This document shows, in pieces, positions 44,307-57,690 of a stretch of 64,000 nt of DNA. The DNA is from Pomphorhynchus laevis. Its lineage: Eukaryota; Acanthocephala; Palaeacanthocephala; Echinorhynchida; Pomphorhynchidae. Position numbers and translations under genes: made by a program. Position 1 is the first letter of the stretch; the number at the start of each line of letters is the position of its first letter. The DNA is taken from assembly GCA_012934845.2 (NCBI GenBank), contig WNNJ02002463.1, forward strand, positions 43,840-107,839. The letters run 5' to 3'. Below the pieces are notes generated by a model. It did not search any database and had not been told where the DNA came from. It was given only the letters and a program-made list of their open reading frames with translations.

Positions 44307-47300
44307 GATATCTCTGAACAAAATGAATCAACGTTTGCTGATTCAAGCATTGCATATACACAACATGTATTTAATACTGGATTGAACTATAGTAACTCGA
44401 GTTTATTTGGTTTTTAGCCATCTACGGTTATCACTTGGTCACCAATTGATAAGTATAGCTGGCATAAATTGATATCTTTGAACAAAATGAATCAACGTTT
44501 GCTGATTCAAGCAGTGCAGAGACACAACATGTATTTAATACTGGATTGATCTATATTAACTCGAGTTTATTTGGGTTTTAGCCTGTTACGATTATTACTT
44601 GTTCACAATCTGATAAGTATAGCTGGCTTATATTGATATCTCTGAAAAAAATGAATCAACGTTTGCTGATTCAAGCAGTGCAGAGACAGAACATGTATTT
44701 AATACTGGATTGAACTTTAGTAACTCGAGTTTATTTGGTTTTTAGCTAGCTACTGTTATCACTTGGTCACCAATTGATAAGTATAGCTGGCTTAGATTGA
44801 TATCTTTGAACAAAATGAATCAACGTTTGCTGATTCAAGCCGAACAGAGAAACAAAATGTATATAATACTAGATTGAACTATATTAACTCGAGTTGATTT
44901 GGGTTTTAGCCTGTTACGTTTATCACTTGTTCACAATCTGATAAGTATAGCTGGCTTATATTGATATCTCTGAACAAATTGAATCAACGTTTGCTGATTC
45001 AAGCCGAACAGAGAAACAAAATGTATTTAATACAGTGAATTGATCTATATTAACTCGAGTTTATTTGGGTTTTAGCTTGTTACGGTTATCACTTGTTCAC
45101 AATCTGAGAAGTATAGCTGGGTTATATTGATATCTCTGAACAAAATGAATCAACGTTTGCTGATTCAAGCAGTGCAGAGACACAACATGTATTTAATAGT
45201 GGATTGAACTATAGTAACTCGAGTTTATTTAGTTTTTAGCCATCTACGGTTATCACTTGGTCACCAATTGATAAGTATAGCTGGCATAGATTGATATATT
45301 TGAACAAAATGAATCAACGTTTGCTGATTCAAGCAGTGCAGAAACACAACATGTATTTAATACTGGATTGAACTATAGTCACTCGAGTTTATTTGGTTTT
45401 TAGCCTATTACAGTTATCACTTGTTCACAATCTGATAAGTATAGCTGGCTTATATTGATATCTCTGAACAAAATGAATCAACGTTTGCTGATTCAAGCAG
45501 TGCAGAGACACATACTTGATTGAACTATAGTAACTTGAGTTTATTTGGTTTTTAGCAGCTACCGTTATCACTTGGTCACTAATTGATAGGTATAGCTGGC
45601 TTAGATTGATATCTTTGAACAAAATGAATCAACGTTTGCTTATTTAAGCCGAACAGAGAAACAAAATGTATTTAATACTAGATCAAACTATAGTAACTCG
45701 AGTTTATTTAGGTTTTAGCCTGTGACGGTTATCACTTGTTCACAATATGATAAGTATAGCTGGCTTAGATTGGTATCTTTGAAGAAATGAATCAACGTTT
45801 GCTGAATCAAGCCGAACAGAGAAACAAAATGTATTTAATACTGTGAATTGATCTACATTAATTCGAGTTTACATAGGTTTTAGCCTGCTACGGTTATCAC
45901 TTATTCAACATCTTATAAGTATAGCTGGCTTAGATTGATATCTCTGAACAAAATGAATCAACGTTTGCTGATTCAAGCAGTGCAGAGACACAACATGTAT
46001 TTAATGCTGTGAATTGATCTGTATTAACTCGAGTTTATATAGGTTTTTGCGTGTTACGGTTATAACTGTTTTACCATCTGATAAGTATAGCTGGCTTAGA
46101 TTGATATGTCTGAACAAAATGAATCAACGTTTGCTGATTCAAGCAGTGCAAAGACACAACATTTATTTAATACTGGATTGAACTTTAGTAACTCGAGTGT
46201 TTTGGTTTTTAGCCAGCTACGGTTATCACTTGGTCACCAATTGATAAGTATAGCTGGCTTAGATTGATATCTTTGAACAAAATGAATCAACGTTTGATGA
46301 TTCAAGCCGAATAGAGAAACAAAATGTATTTAATACTCTGTATCGATATGTATTAACTCGAGTTTACATAGGTTTTAGCCTGCTACGGTTATCACTTGTT
46401 CACAATCTGAGTAGTATATCTGGGTTATATAGATATCTCTGAACAAAATGAATCAACGTTTGCTAATTCAAGCAGTGCAGAGACACAACATGTATTTAAT
46501 ACTGGATTGAACTATAGTAACTCGAGTTTTTTTGGTTTTATGCCAGCTACGGTTATCACTTGTTCAGCAATTGTTAAGTATAGCTGGCTTAGATTGTTAT
46601 CTTTGAACAAAATGAATCAACGTTTGCTGATTCAAGCAGTGCAGAGACACAACATGTATTTAATGCTGTGAATTGATCTGTATTAACTCGATTTTATTTG
46701 GGTTTTAGCCTGCTACGGTTATCACTTGTTCAGCATTTGATAAGTATAGCTGGCTTAGATTGATATGTTTGAACAAAATGAATCAACGTTTGCTGATTCA
46801 AGCAGTGCAGATACACAACATGTGTTTAATACTGGATTGAACTTTAGTAACTCGAGTGTTTTGGTTTTTAGCCAGCTACGGTTATCACTTGGTCACCAAT
46901 TGATAAGTATAGCTGGCTTAGATTGATATCTTTGAACAAAATGAATCAACGTTTGATGATTCAAGCCGAATAGAGAAACAAAATGTATTTAATACTCTGT
47001 ATCGATATGTATTAACTCGAGTTTACATAGGTTTTAGCCTGCTACGGTTATCACTTGTTCACAATCTGAGTAGTATATCTGGGTTATATAGATATCTCTG
47101 AACAAAATGAATCAACGTTTGCTAATTCAAGCAGTGCAGAGACACAACATGTATTTAATACTGGATTGAACTATAGTAACTCGAGTTTTTTTGGTTTTAT
47201 GCCAGCTACGGTTATCACTTGTTCAGCAATTGTTAAGTATAGCTGGCTTAGATTGTTATCTTTGAACAAAATGAATCAACGTTTGCTGATTCAAGCAGTG

Positions 47301-50300
47301 CAGAGACACAACATGTATTTAATGCTGTGAATTGATCTGTATTAACTCGATTTTATTTGGGTTTTAGCCTGCTACGGTTATCACTTGTTCAGCATTTGAT
47401 AAGTATAGCTGGCTTAGATTGATATGTTTGAACAAAATGAATCAACGTTTGCTGATTCAAGCAGTGCAGATACACAACATGTGTTTAATACTTTATTGAA
47501 CTATAATAACTCGAGTTTATTTGGTTTTTAGCCAGCTACGGTTATCACTTGGTCACCAATTGATAAGTATAGCTGGCTTATATTGATATCTTTGAACAAA
47601 ATGAATCAACGTTTGCTGATTTAAGCCGAACAGAGAAACAAAATGTATATAATACTAGATTGAACTATATTAACTCGATTGGATTTGGGTTTTAGCCTGT
47701 TACGTTTATCACTTGTTCACAATCTGATAAGTATAGCTGGCTTATATTGATATCTCTGAACAAATTGAATCAACGTTTGCTGATTCAAGCCGAACAGAGA
47801 AACAAAATGTATTTAATACAGTGAATTGATCTATATTAACTCGAGTTTATTTGGGTTTTAGCTTGTTACGGTTATCACTTGTTCACAATCTGAGAAGTAT
47901 AGCTGTGTTATATTGATATCTCTGAACAAAATGAATCAACGTTTGCTGATTCAAGCAGTGCAGAGACACAACATGTATTTAATAGTGGATTGAACTATAG
48001 TAACTCGAGTTTATTTGGTTTTTAGCCATCTACGGTTATCACTTGGTCACCAATTGATAAGTATAGCTGGCATAGATTGATATGTTTGAACAAAATGAAT
48101 CAACGTTTGCTGATTCAAGCAGTGCAGAGACACAACATGTATTTAATACTGGATTGAACTATAGTCACTCGAGTTTATTTGGTTTTTAGCCTATTACGGT
48201 TATCACTTGTTCACAATCTGATAAGTATAGCTGGCTTATATTGATATCTCTGAACAAAATGAATCAACGTTTGCTGATTCAAGCCGAACAGAGAAACAAA
48301 ATGTATTAAATACAGTGAATTAATCTATATTAACTCGAGTTTATTTGGGTTTTAGCCTGTTACGGTTATCACTTGTTTACAATCTGATAAGTATAGCTGG
48401 CTTATATTGATATCTCTGAACAAAACGAATCAACGTTTGCTGATTCAAGCAGTGCAGAGACACAACATGTATTTAATACTGGATTGAACTTTAGTAACTC
48501 GAGTTTATTTGGTTTTTAGCCAGCTGCTGTTATCACTTGGTCACCAATTGATAAGTATACCTGGCTTAGATTGATATCTTTGAACAAAATGAATCAACGT
48601 TTGCTGATTCAAGCCGAACAGAGAAACAAAATGTATTTAATACTAGATCGAACTATAGTAACTCGAGTTTATTTGGGTTTTAGCCTGTTACGGTTATCAC
48701 TTGTTCACCATCTGATAAGTATTGCTGACTTAGATTGTTATGTCAAAAAAATGAATCAACGTTTGCTGATTCAAGCTGTGCAGAGACACAACATGTATTT
48801 AATACTGGATTGAACTATAGTAACTCGAGTTTATTTGGTTTTTAGCCAGCTACGGTTATCAATTGTTCACCAATTGATAAGTATAGCTGGCTTAGATTGT
48901 TATCTTTGAGCAAAATGAATCAACGTTTGCTGATTCAAGCCGAACAGAGAATCAAGATGTATTTAATACTAGATTGAACTATATTAACTCGAGTTTATTT
49001 GGGTTTTAGCCTTTTACGGTTATCACTTGTTCACAATCTGATAAGTATAGCTGGCTTATATTGATATCTCTGAACAAAATGAATCAACGTTTGCTGATTC
49101 AAGCCGAACAGAAAACAAAATGTATTTAATACAGTGAATTGATCCATATTAACTCGAGCTTATTTGGGTTTTTGCCTGTTACGTTTATCACTTGTTCACA
49201 ATCTGATAAGTATAGCTGGCTTATATTAATATCTCTGAACAAAATGAATCATCGTTTGCTGATTCAAGCAGTGCAGAGACACATACTTGATTGAACTATA
49301 GTAACTTGAGTTTATTTGGTTTTTAGCCAGCTACCGTTATCACTTGGTCACCAATTGATAGGTATAGCTGGCTTAGATTGATATCTTTGAACAAAATGAA
49401 TCAACGTTTGCTTATTCAAGCCGAACAGAGAAACAAAATGTATTTAATACTAGATCAAACTATAGTAACTCGAGTTTATTTAGGTTTTAGCCTGTGACGG
49501 TTATCACTTGTTCACAATATGATAAGTATAGCTGGCTTAGATTGGTATCTTTGAAAAAATGAATAAACGTTTGCTGAATCAAGCCGAACAGAGAAACAAA
49601 ATGTATTTAATACTGTGAATTGATCTGTATTAACTCGAGTTTATATAGGTTTTAGCCTGCTACGGTTATCACTTGTTCACCATCTGATAAGTATAGCTGG
49701 CTTAGATTGATATCTTTGAACAAAATGAATCAACGTTTGCTGATTCAAGCAGTGCCGTGACACAACATGTATTTAATGCTGTGAATGGATCTGTATTAAC
49801 TGGAGTTTATATAGGTTTTTGCGTGTTACGGTTATAACTTGTTTACCATCTGATAAGTATAGCTGGCTTAGATTGATATGTCTGAACAAAATGAATCAAC
49901 GTTTGCTGATTCAAGCAGTGCAGAGACACAACATGTATTTAATACTGGATTGAACTTTAGTAACTCGAGTGTTTTGGTTTTTAGCCAGCTACGGTTATCA
50001 CTTGGTCACCAATTGATAAGTATAGCTGGCTTAGATTGATATCTTTGAACAAAATGAATCAACGTTTGATGATTCAAGCCGACCAGAGAAACAAAATGTA
50101 TTTACTACTCTGTATTGATATGTATTAACTCGAGTTTACATAGGTTTTAGCCTGCTACGGTTATCACTTGTTCACAATCTGAGTAGTATAGCTGGGTTAT
50201 ATAGATATCTCTGAACAAAATGAATCAACGTTTGCTGATTCAAGCAGTGCAGAGACACAACATGTATTTAATACTGGATTGAACTATAGTAACTCGAGTT

Positions 50301-51172
50301 TTTTTTGGTTTTATGCCATCTACGGTTATCACTTGTTCAGCAATTGATAAGTATAGCGTGTTTAGATTTATATCTCTCAACAAAATGAATCAACGTTTGC
50401 TGATTCAAACCGAACAGAGAAACAAAATGTATTTAATACTGGATTGAACTATATTATCTCGCGTTTGTTTGGTTTTTAGCCTGCTACGGTTTTCACTTGT
50501 TCACCAATTGATAAGTATAGCTGGCTTAGATTGATATCTCTGAACAAAATGAATCGATTTTTCTTGATTCAAGCCGAACAGTGACAAAATGTTTTTAATA
50601 CTGTGAATTGATCTATATTAACTCGAGTTTATTTGGTTTCTTGCCAGCTTCGGTTATCACTTTTTCACAATCTGATAAGTATAGCTGGCTTAGATTGATA
50701 TCTTTGAACAAAATGAATCAACGTTTGCTGATTCAAGCCGAACAGAGAAACAAAATGTATTTAATACTGAGAATTAATCTATATTAACTCGAGTTTATTT
50801 GGGTTTTAGCCTGCTACGGTTATCACTTGTTCACCATCTGATAAGTATAGCTGGCTTAGATTGATATCTCTGAACAAATTGAATCAACGTTTGCTGATTC
50901 AAGCCGAACAGAGAAACAAAATGTATTCAATACCGTGAATTGATCTATATTAACTCGAGTTTATTTGGGTTTTAGCCTGTCACGGTTATCACTTGTTTAC
51001 CATTTGGTAAGTATAGCTGGCTTAGATTGATATCTCTGAACAAAATGAATCAATGTTTGCTGATTCAAGCAGTGCAGAGACACAACATGTATTTAGCACT
51101 GTGATTTGAACTATATTGACTCGAGTTTATTTGAGTTTTAGCCTGCTATGGTTATCACTTGTTTACGATTTG

Positions 51173-51584
51173 ACCCTTTACAATCATCACCTGAACTTAC
51201 CATGGTGACTGACTTAGTTTTATTATATCATAATTTAATAACTGACTTATTTCTTATTTTATAAATATCATTTATTGGCGATTTTGACATCTGGATGTTT
51301 TAGCATTCGGGTGAATATCACAGGAGCCGATTCAACTGTTAGAGACGGACTGTAATTTTTGAATTGTTAATTGTGAGTGTTTTTCTAAGAACGGTTGTCT
51401 AGAAAATCACATCACAACAGCGAAGGGAGCAAGAAAAATTCGATGTCTGAATATATTCGTTTGTGCAGTTGAATAGTAGTTAGACCTTTGTGTAATGGCC
51501 GTAATAAGTGCAGTATTTGCCATTGACACCTTTATTTTTGATTGCTGAAGAGTGTGTCTAAAATTACGCTTAATATTCGGTTTG
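51173..51584. other. Spacer after the satellite, no gene seen
   Basis: Sequence complexity rises sharply at the satellite edge. No gene or repeat could be supported. Confidence 0.4.
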
Positions 51585-51586
51585 AT

Positions 51587-51975
51587 TTAATTCAAGACGC
51601 TTCCGGTTTCTATAAGCTCTCGTAGACAAGTATTATTAATCAAGATCTCGACAATCGGTTCTGATAATGAAATTGTATTTAATTCAAATACACTCCCAAT
51701 AATTGCGCTTATCGTATGATCGGCTTTGACTTGCATACCTTTAAAAAAGGATTTATTATTACGTTGCAAAACAATTCGTGGCAATGAACTATAATTCGAA
51801 ATTTTGGAAGTTTAACCAAAAAACTTTGCAAAGTTTTCGATCTTTTCACATAATCGCCATGATGCATTTCGTGCCGGACAATGCTTGCGTCGAACTACCT
51901 TGCATTCACAAAAGTCACAGCGTATCAAAACCTCGTTGCATGTGTTGTCCACTTCTAAAACGTCCATGTTAGAAT
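51587..51975 (-). mobile_element. Ty3/Gypsy-type LTR retrotransposon fossil (gag zinc knuckle plus protease part)
   Basis: On the minus strand the text shows a gag-type knuckle with the CPARNAS signature common in Mag-like Gypsy elements, followed by the start of an aspartic protease (VEILINNT and the block after it). Only this ~390-base piece remains; no LTRs, RT or integrase are seen near it. It is broken and old. Confidence 0.5.
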
Positions 51976-52104
51976 ATATTTACTTTATTACCTCAATGAT
52001 CACTGGCGGGTCATTATCGTGCAATTGTTCTGATCCGTTATAAAAAAATTAGCTTGATAATAAACTATATCTAATGTCCTTTGAAGAAACCTAGGGATCT
52101 TCAA

Positions 52105-53080
52105 AATACGTTTGAGTCTATCCAGGTCAGCTTTCGCCGACCAATTCACCGTAACGGTGAACCCCAGATATTTTACTCGACTCGTGAAGATGGGGTGTGG
52201 TTGATGCTGCAAAATGGAGACGAGTGCAGAGAATATTAGTCTCTCGAGTTTCTTTTTGGTGGCAGAGGCGCTATGAAAGACTACCAACTGCGATTTATTA
52301 GAGTTTAACTTAAGATTCAACTGATCTTTTAATCTTAAAAAGAAACGGCTGATGTCAGAGATTACATCTTTGCACCTGCGTTCAGAGAGCAAGGCTGTGG
52401 TATCATCAGCATATACCACTAGATGATGATCACGTTTAAAATTCTTGAATAGTACAATGGAGGCAGCAAGATATAAGATCAGAGAAAGTGGGGGTTCTTA
52501 AGGCACACCCGTAATAGGATAGAACTGACGCGCAGCAGGGTCGTCTTCATAGAAGAACCGCGTGGTGTACAGCAATATCTCCTCCTTGTTAACAATTCTC
52601 GCAGGTAAACCGAGGGACCTGAGAGATGAGATAACGAAGGGAATGGAGACGCAGTCAAATGCAGCAGAAAAGTCGAGAAAAACAGCCACTGCGAATGGAT
52701 GACTATTATCCCGACAAAACTAATACATTTCACCTATCGCTGAATGAACCGAGCGCCCTTTGACAAGTTTATGAAAACTCGGTGGGATCAAGTTACGCCT
52801 ACTTAAATAAACGCGAATTCTACGCTCAAGGGCATTTTTTGGAGATGGAGATGAGAGAGTTTTGAATCGAAATGGGTCGCAGGTCTTTAGGACCTGACAC
52901 CGGATTTTGTTTGGGTAAAAATAATCTACGACTAATATTGATACCGGCTACATCGGATGGTGGGGCTATAAGCAATGTAACTGCCACTTCTCTTCTTTGA
53001 TCGTCTGTCAGAAGCTGACATACCCGAGAAAATAGTGAAGCGAATAGTGAAAAGAAAAAGAGGGATGGAATCCCCCACAA
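52105..53080 (-). pseudogene. LINE reverse transcriptase remnant (copy B)
   Basis: It aligns with residues from about 400 to 720 of the intact ORF2 at 8227-10686. The junction SDVAGINISRRLFLPK is the same short junction as in copy A. Motif B is interrupted by a stop after the GVP near 52500, and the ORF2 C-terminus is missing. It would not make an active enzyme. Confidence 0.8.
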
Positions 53081-53900
53081 TTTAAGCAGTGAGAGGGTAA
53101 TTCACACTTTTTGCCAGACTGGTCCTCCAATGAACCACAAACCGCGCAGGAACGGGATCGATCACATTTCGAGGACCAATGCCCTCATTGATGACATAAA
53201 TTGCAATGGGGGTACGTCAAGTTGTCAAATCCTACAACAGAGAACTTTAAGTTGTGTCCCAAAAAAGGATTACACGCTTTCTTCTCCAGGCATTCTGCCT
53301 GATCCACTGAGACAGAGCAGAATGCTAGAGGAAGTGGACCACCGTTCTTCCTCATAATTTGCCTGAAGTTGAAATCCCGAATTCATCCTCAGATATCTTT
53401 ATGTCCTCTTCGGACAAAAAGGGTGAAACGTTTTTAATTTTTAAGGATGCCTGAATAGGCTTGTATGTGATATTGGCTAAATTCGATAGATTAGTTTTGA
53501 AGTATCTTAGATATTCTCCAACTATACCGGATGAGCAGAAAGAAACTCTAATCTCTGCTTCAAAATATCGTACTGTTTTTAAAATAATTCTTTTATTATA
53601 TTTGTTTGTAAATTCTCTTAGGAAGACGTTGAAGAGTTGATGTTTTTCCAGAGGTTGGGTAGGCTTGATAACTACCAAATTACTCAATTTAGGCACTGGA
53701 GGTAGTTCCCCATCCGTGCCAGAGGACAAAATAGATGAAAATCCACTAACATACATGCTTGAAATTGCTTGATTATTAGGAGAATTTTTCAGGAAAAATG
53801 CAAGGTATTTGGTGCTCCGACATGTGTTCGCTGCTGTGCATTTTGTAGTTAAAATGGAAAACGGAGAGTAAAGTAATGCTAGTAAAATATGCTAGCTACT
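52105..53900 (-). mobile_element. I/Jockey/R1-type LINE, copy B, internally deleted
   Basis: Same family as the element at 8219-12110. On the minus strand an ORF1 start (53756, STDGELPPVPK-like block) and knuckles (SCAVCGSLEDQSGKKC, CLNCGGFHP) are followed, near 53050, directly by the middle of ORF2 (SRVCQLLTDDQRREVAV). The rest of ORF1 and the whole endonuclease are missing. The RT continues to about 52105 (LDFSAAFDCVSIPFV, YADD near 52415, YLGFTVTVNWSAK) and is cut before its end. Several frame changes and stops are present. Confidence 0.85.
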
Positions 53901-54060
53901 AATGTAACAAGCGCTGTTTCACATTGGACGTTGTTCTAAAATGTTTGGTTTAAGCAGACGATACATACAAATCTTAAATAAATTGTACTAACAATTCAAG
54001 CAACATACTTTATTCAAGATTCGAAAACGGAGCGATAAATAGTATAGAGTTTTATAGTGC

Positions 54061-54178
54061 CACTTGTGCAGTACAAAGTATAGCTGGTTTAGGTTGGTAT
54101 CTCAGAACAAAATGAAGCAACGTTTGTTGATTCAAGCAGTGCTTAAACACAAAATGTTTTTTGAACCACGAACTATGA
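54061..54178 (+). repeat. Isolated, diverged satellite monomer
   Basis: It contains AAGTATAGCTGGTTTAGGTT, AACAAAATGAAGCAACGTTT and GATTCAAGCAGTGC, which match the 38012-51172 monomer at reduced similarity. Confidence 0.75.
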
Positions 54179-54179
54179 A

Positions 54180-55440
54180 TTAATCAAATCAGTTAACTGA
54201 GTCTACGTATTTAATATAATTATAAATAAAACAAAACATAATAATGCTAAATCAAAATTTAATAACTAAATAATAAAATTAATAATTGTTTTTAGATTTT
54301 CTATAATTTAAATCAAGTTAAAAAAATGAAATTTAAAATAAACGTCATTTTTATGAATTGACTAATAAATAACAGACGTTGTATCAGAATAAGAATTAGA
54401 GTCATCAGGAGGAACTGCTATGCTATCAGGTTTCGGCCCCTAACTCCTCTACCCAACATAGCAGCGGGGTCAAATACATGCTAATGATGTATTTCCTCTG
54501 AAATAACTATCTAGTATCTTATTCTAATACAAAGTATATTATTTATTATCCATCCATAAAAATTTGCCACTTAAGAGTTTAAATTTATTCTTTATATTAT
54601 TGTGTTGATTTATATATTTTACTATTTCCATTCTGATGATACTTTTATAATATTGTTTTGATTCATATATATATTTAAATATTTAAATTTAACTATTTTC
54701 TGTTTAATGATAGTAACCTAGTTTAATAATTAAACTAGTTTAAAAAGAGGAACTGCTATGTAATCAGGTTTCGGCATCTTTTACTTTGCTGAATCTGAAT
54801 TTTACTTAATAATAAAAGATGCATAAGAATAAGGATTAGAGGTCACCAGGAGGAACTGCTATGTTATCAGGATTCGGCCCTATTCTTCAACCCAACATAG
54901 CAACGTGGCCAAATACGTGCTAATGACGTATTTTTTCTCATGAAATTTGATTATTTAGTGTATCTTATTCTAATACAATGCATATTATTTATTATCCATC
55001 CATAAACGTTTTTCGCTTAAAAGTTTAAATTATTTTTTATAATATTGTTTTGATTCATATATATTTAAATATTTAAATTTAACTATTTTCTGTTTAATGA
55101 TAGTAACCTAGTTTAAATAAAAAATTGAAATTAAAAATTAACGTATTTCCTCTGATAAAATTTGATTATTTTATTATATCTTATTCTAATACAAAGTATA
55201 TTATTTATTATCCATCCATAAAAATTTGTCACTTAAGAGTTTAAATTTATTCTTTATATTATTGTGTTGATTTATATATTTTACTATTTTCTGCTTGATG
55301 TTATTTTTATAGTAACCTAGTTTAAAATATGTATCTATTAAATTATTTAAATGATTTTGAAGAAAGCCAATATCATTACATATTGTTGCCATTCTTAAAA
55401 TATCATTATTTAATGAAATTTAAGAATTTTAAAATTTAAA
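54180..55440 (-). mobile_element. Penelope-like element 3' parts in tandem (minus strand)
   Basis: An RT thumb reads ILRMATICNDIGFLQNHLNN, LIDTYFKLGYYKNNIKQK, ending KFKLLSDKFLWMDNK and a stop at 55201. Downstream on the minus strand there are three related blocks (about 55330-55165, 55120-54945, 54720-54505) and tail hairpins at about 54960-54836 and 54480-54395 (CTGCTATG/CATAGCAG around GGCCGAAACC). The layout suggests tandem partial copies of one family. No GIY-YIG domain follows the thumb here. The pieces are broken. Confidence 0.5.
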
Positions 55441-55481
55441 TTATATTATCCCAAACTTATTTCGCAAATTACCACATGTCT

Positions 55482-55622
55482 CTCAGCCGGCAATGGCTAT
55501 CACTTGTTCATTGTCTGATAAGTATAGCTGGCTTAGATCGATATCTCTGAACAAGACGAATGTTTGTTGATTTAAGCCAAACAGAGACAAAATGTTCTAA
55601 CACTGAATTAAACTATATCATC
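55482..55622 (+). repeat. Isolated, diverged satellite monomer
   Basis: GGCTATCACTTGTTCATTGT, GATAAGTATAGCTGGCTTAG and TTGATTTAAGCCAAACAGAG match the second monomer class of the array. Confidence 0.75.
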
Positions 55623-57479
55623 CATTTGATATATGTAATTAAAAATTTGATTATTAATCAAATTATTTGTTCATTAATCTAGCTGCGTATGCGCATTTAT
55701 TCTTCGCCAAAAATATTCCGTATTTTTCTACTTTTTAGTCAAGTAATAGCTGACTTAGTTTTTATTTAGATTTTATTTTTTTAGGAATAACCAATTAGTT
55801 AGGAACTAATTAGTAAAAATAGCCATTAGTTAGGAGAAACCTTTTTAGATAGTTTTATCTATTTTTTAGATTTTATTTTGTGGGACAATTTGAAGTAACC
55901 CGGAAATTGTATTATAGTATTAAAAACAATATTTAATTAAAAATAATAATTATAAATTTTTTAATAATAATGTTTTCAAAAATTCTCAAGTTTATCACCA
56001 AAGTATTTTCTTTTTTTTGTCTTTGTGGATATCTACCAGTATTTTAAGGTGATATTTTCGATGTTTGTGCGATACACATGTAAACGTTTGTGCATATTTT
56101 CGGGTTATATTCTTGCAGAAAATTAAACTTTTACATTTTGTTTAATGCACGCATTTAAAATCAAATTTTATTTTGTCTTTTAATTTTTAAAAAATTATGA
56201 ATCTTATGATTTTTTATCCAATTATATATCTTCATTTTAGATTTGTTGCATATAGCGATCCTTAACAAGAAAAATATAAAGATTTTTAAATATTATTAAT
56301 TAATCTGAAACAACCGATAAAAGAACTTGGATGTTTATGGTTTCTTAGTATGAGGTAGACACGGGCTTGGTAATCGTAAATTATAAAATTACATGATGAA
56401 AATATGGTTGAAAAACGTCGTTGAAAAAACCAAACATTTTTAGCAAAAACAAATCAAAATTTGTTTTCTCTTCGTGTATTAACCCAAACGAGAAAAGTTT
56501 AAATTACCTACGTAGAAAGATATGAGTCCACAGAAGTTTGCATGTATATACGACATCGAAGGAAATATTTTTTAATTAAATTAATTTTAATTTTTCACAC
56601 ATTAACTTAATATTTGTACAAGTTATATTTATATCATGATCGTGCATTTATTGGGGTATATTAAGCCTTTTTTGATCTACAGGGTTACGTGTACTAAAGT
56701 GTTATCACAATAGTGTGTTGGTTCGATTAGGGTATGAAGGGTGAAACTCCGTATCGTATCTGCTGTTTGTTCGCTTACTTTAGTTTATCTTCGTGTTTAC
56801 ACATACTTGCCCATATTTTAATTTTTAAGTTTGATATTCATTGATTTCTACTGGATTCAGTCCGGAGCATTGGTCGGATGAAATCTCTGGGTGAATGCAG
56901 CTCAATATTGATCTAACTGATTATAATTGCAATGTTATTGGTTTAAAACTTGTTTAGAACAATGTTTGCAACTAATTCAATTAAAGTCTATAATTTCAAG
57001 TTAAGGTAGATCGCTTTAAAAATCAATTAGGTTTATAATGATGTATTCAAAAAAATGTGTACGAATTTGTTAATAAATTCGTACATGTCATAGTGTAATT
57101 TTGAAAGAGCAAATGCTTGAATTTATTACACACGTATGCCTAACAAAATTCATGCGAAATTATTTGGATGTACAGCAATCTAATGTGATTATTGTAAAAT
57201 TACTTTTGCTATAACTTAAAAATGAAATAAGCATTACCAAAAAGTTAACAATTGAAGAACTTGCAAACAAAAACGCAAAAAATAAGAAGAATAAAAAATA
57301 ATTATTAACAATTAAATAAAATTATATAAATCAGAACTTGAAAACATAAAAGTAATAAAACCATATTTTTTAATGCTGTGCAAAATAAAAGATTGAATTG
57401 CAATCAAAAAGTAAGTGTGGTTTAAATGGCATTAGGTGATTTTTATTTTATTAAAAATCACCTCCTTTATTTTATTATC
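55623..57479. other. AT-rich spacer, no gene seen
   Basis: About 1.9 kb without a supported coding region, repeat or exon. Confidence 0.4.
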
Positions 57480-57690
57480 ACGTAGTTAGGTCCGCAAGTT
57501 GAAATTCTGTATTCTGATTGCCCTCAAAACAGTGATTGCAGACAGAGCTCGACATGGAACACCCTTTTGCATAGTTTTTATGTTTGCTTATACTCGTTCT
57601 TAGAGTTCTTGTGAGGTTGGTCCAATAAATGTCTTATCTTAATCTAAGCCCAGTGTATTTTGTAAACTCCCTGCTCATCACTTAACATTA
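57480..57690 (-). mobile_element. Probable Penelope-type GIY-YIG endonuclease remnant
   Basis: On the minus strand GVYKIHWA is followed by text reading like a degraded YIGQT box, RTLRTSISKHKNYAKGC, SSSVCNHCFEG and FQLADLTT. This is the order of a GIY-YIG domain (GVYKI, YIGQT, R...H). Such domains close many Penelope-like proteins. It is broken, and the RT part is not next to it. Confidence 0.4.

Larger units (their letters stand above)
38012..51172 (+). repeat. Satellite array, ~166-bp monomer, about 78 copies, higher-order structure
   Basis: The monomer contains GAATCAACGTTTGCTGATTC, a TAACTCGAGTTTATTTGG block and GATAAGTATAGCTGGCTTA; successive copies are about 165-166 bp apart. At least two monomer classes exist: one with CAGTGCAGAGACACAACATG and TTGGTCACCAATTG, the other with CCGAACAGAGAAACAAAATG and TTGTTCACAATCTG. 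Longer units repeat: a dimer (40981 and 41308, 327 bp), a four-monomer unit (46191 and 46850, 659 bp) and a block of 3702 bp that includes a LINE passenger. Nearly every monomer has an XhoI site (CTCGAG). Open frames in it are short and unconvincing. Function unknown; the monomer length is nucleosome-like, as in many centromeric or heterochromatic satellites. Confidence 0.95.

Noticed and set aside
38012-51172. Satellite monomers considered as a CRISPR-like array or as repeated small genes
   Set aside because: Units are directly adjacent and similar over their whole length, with no unique spacers. Open frames are short, share no codon bias and break at monomer differences.
54395-54480. Hammerhead motif in the Penelope tail (GGCCGAAACC and CTGATGA)
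   Set aside because: On the minus strand GAAA comes before CTGATGA with only about 20 bases between, too short for stems III and I in any known permutation, and no stem II partner is seen. A plain hairpin explains it better.
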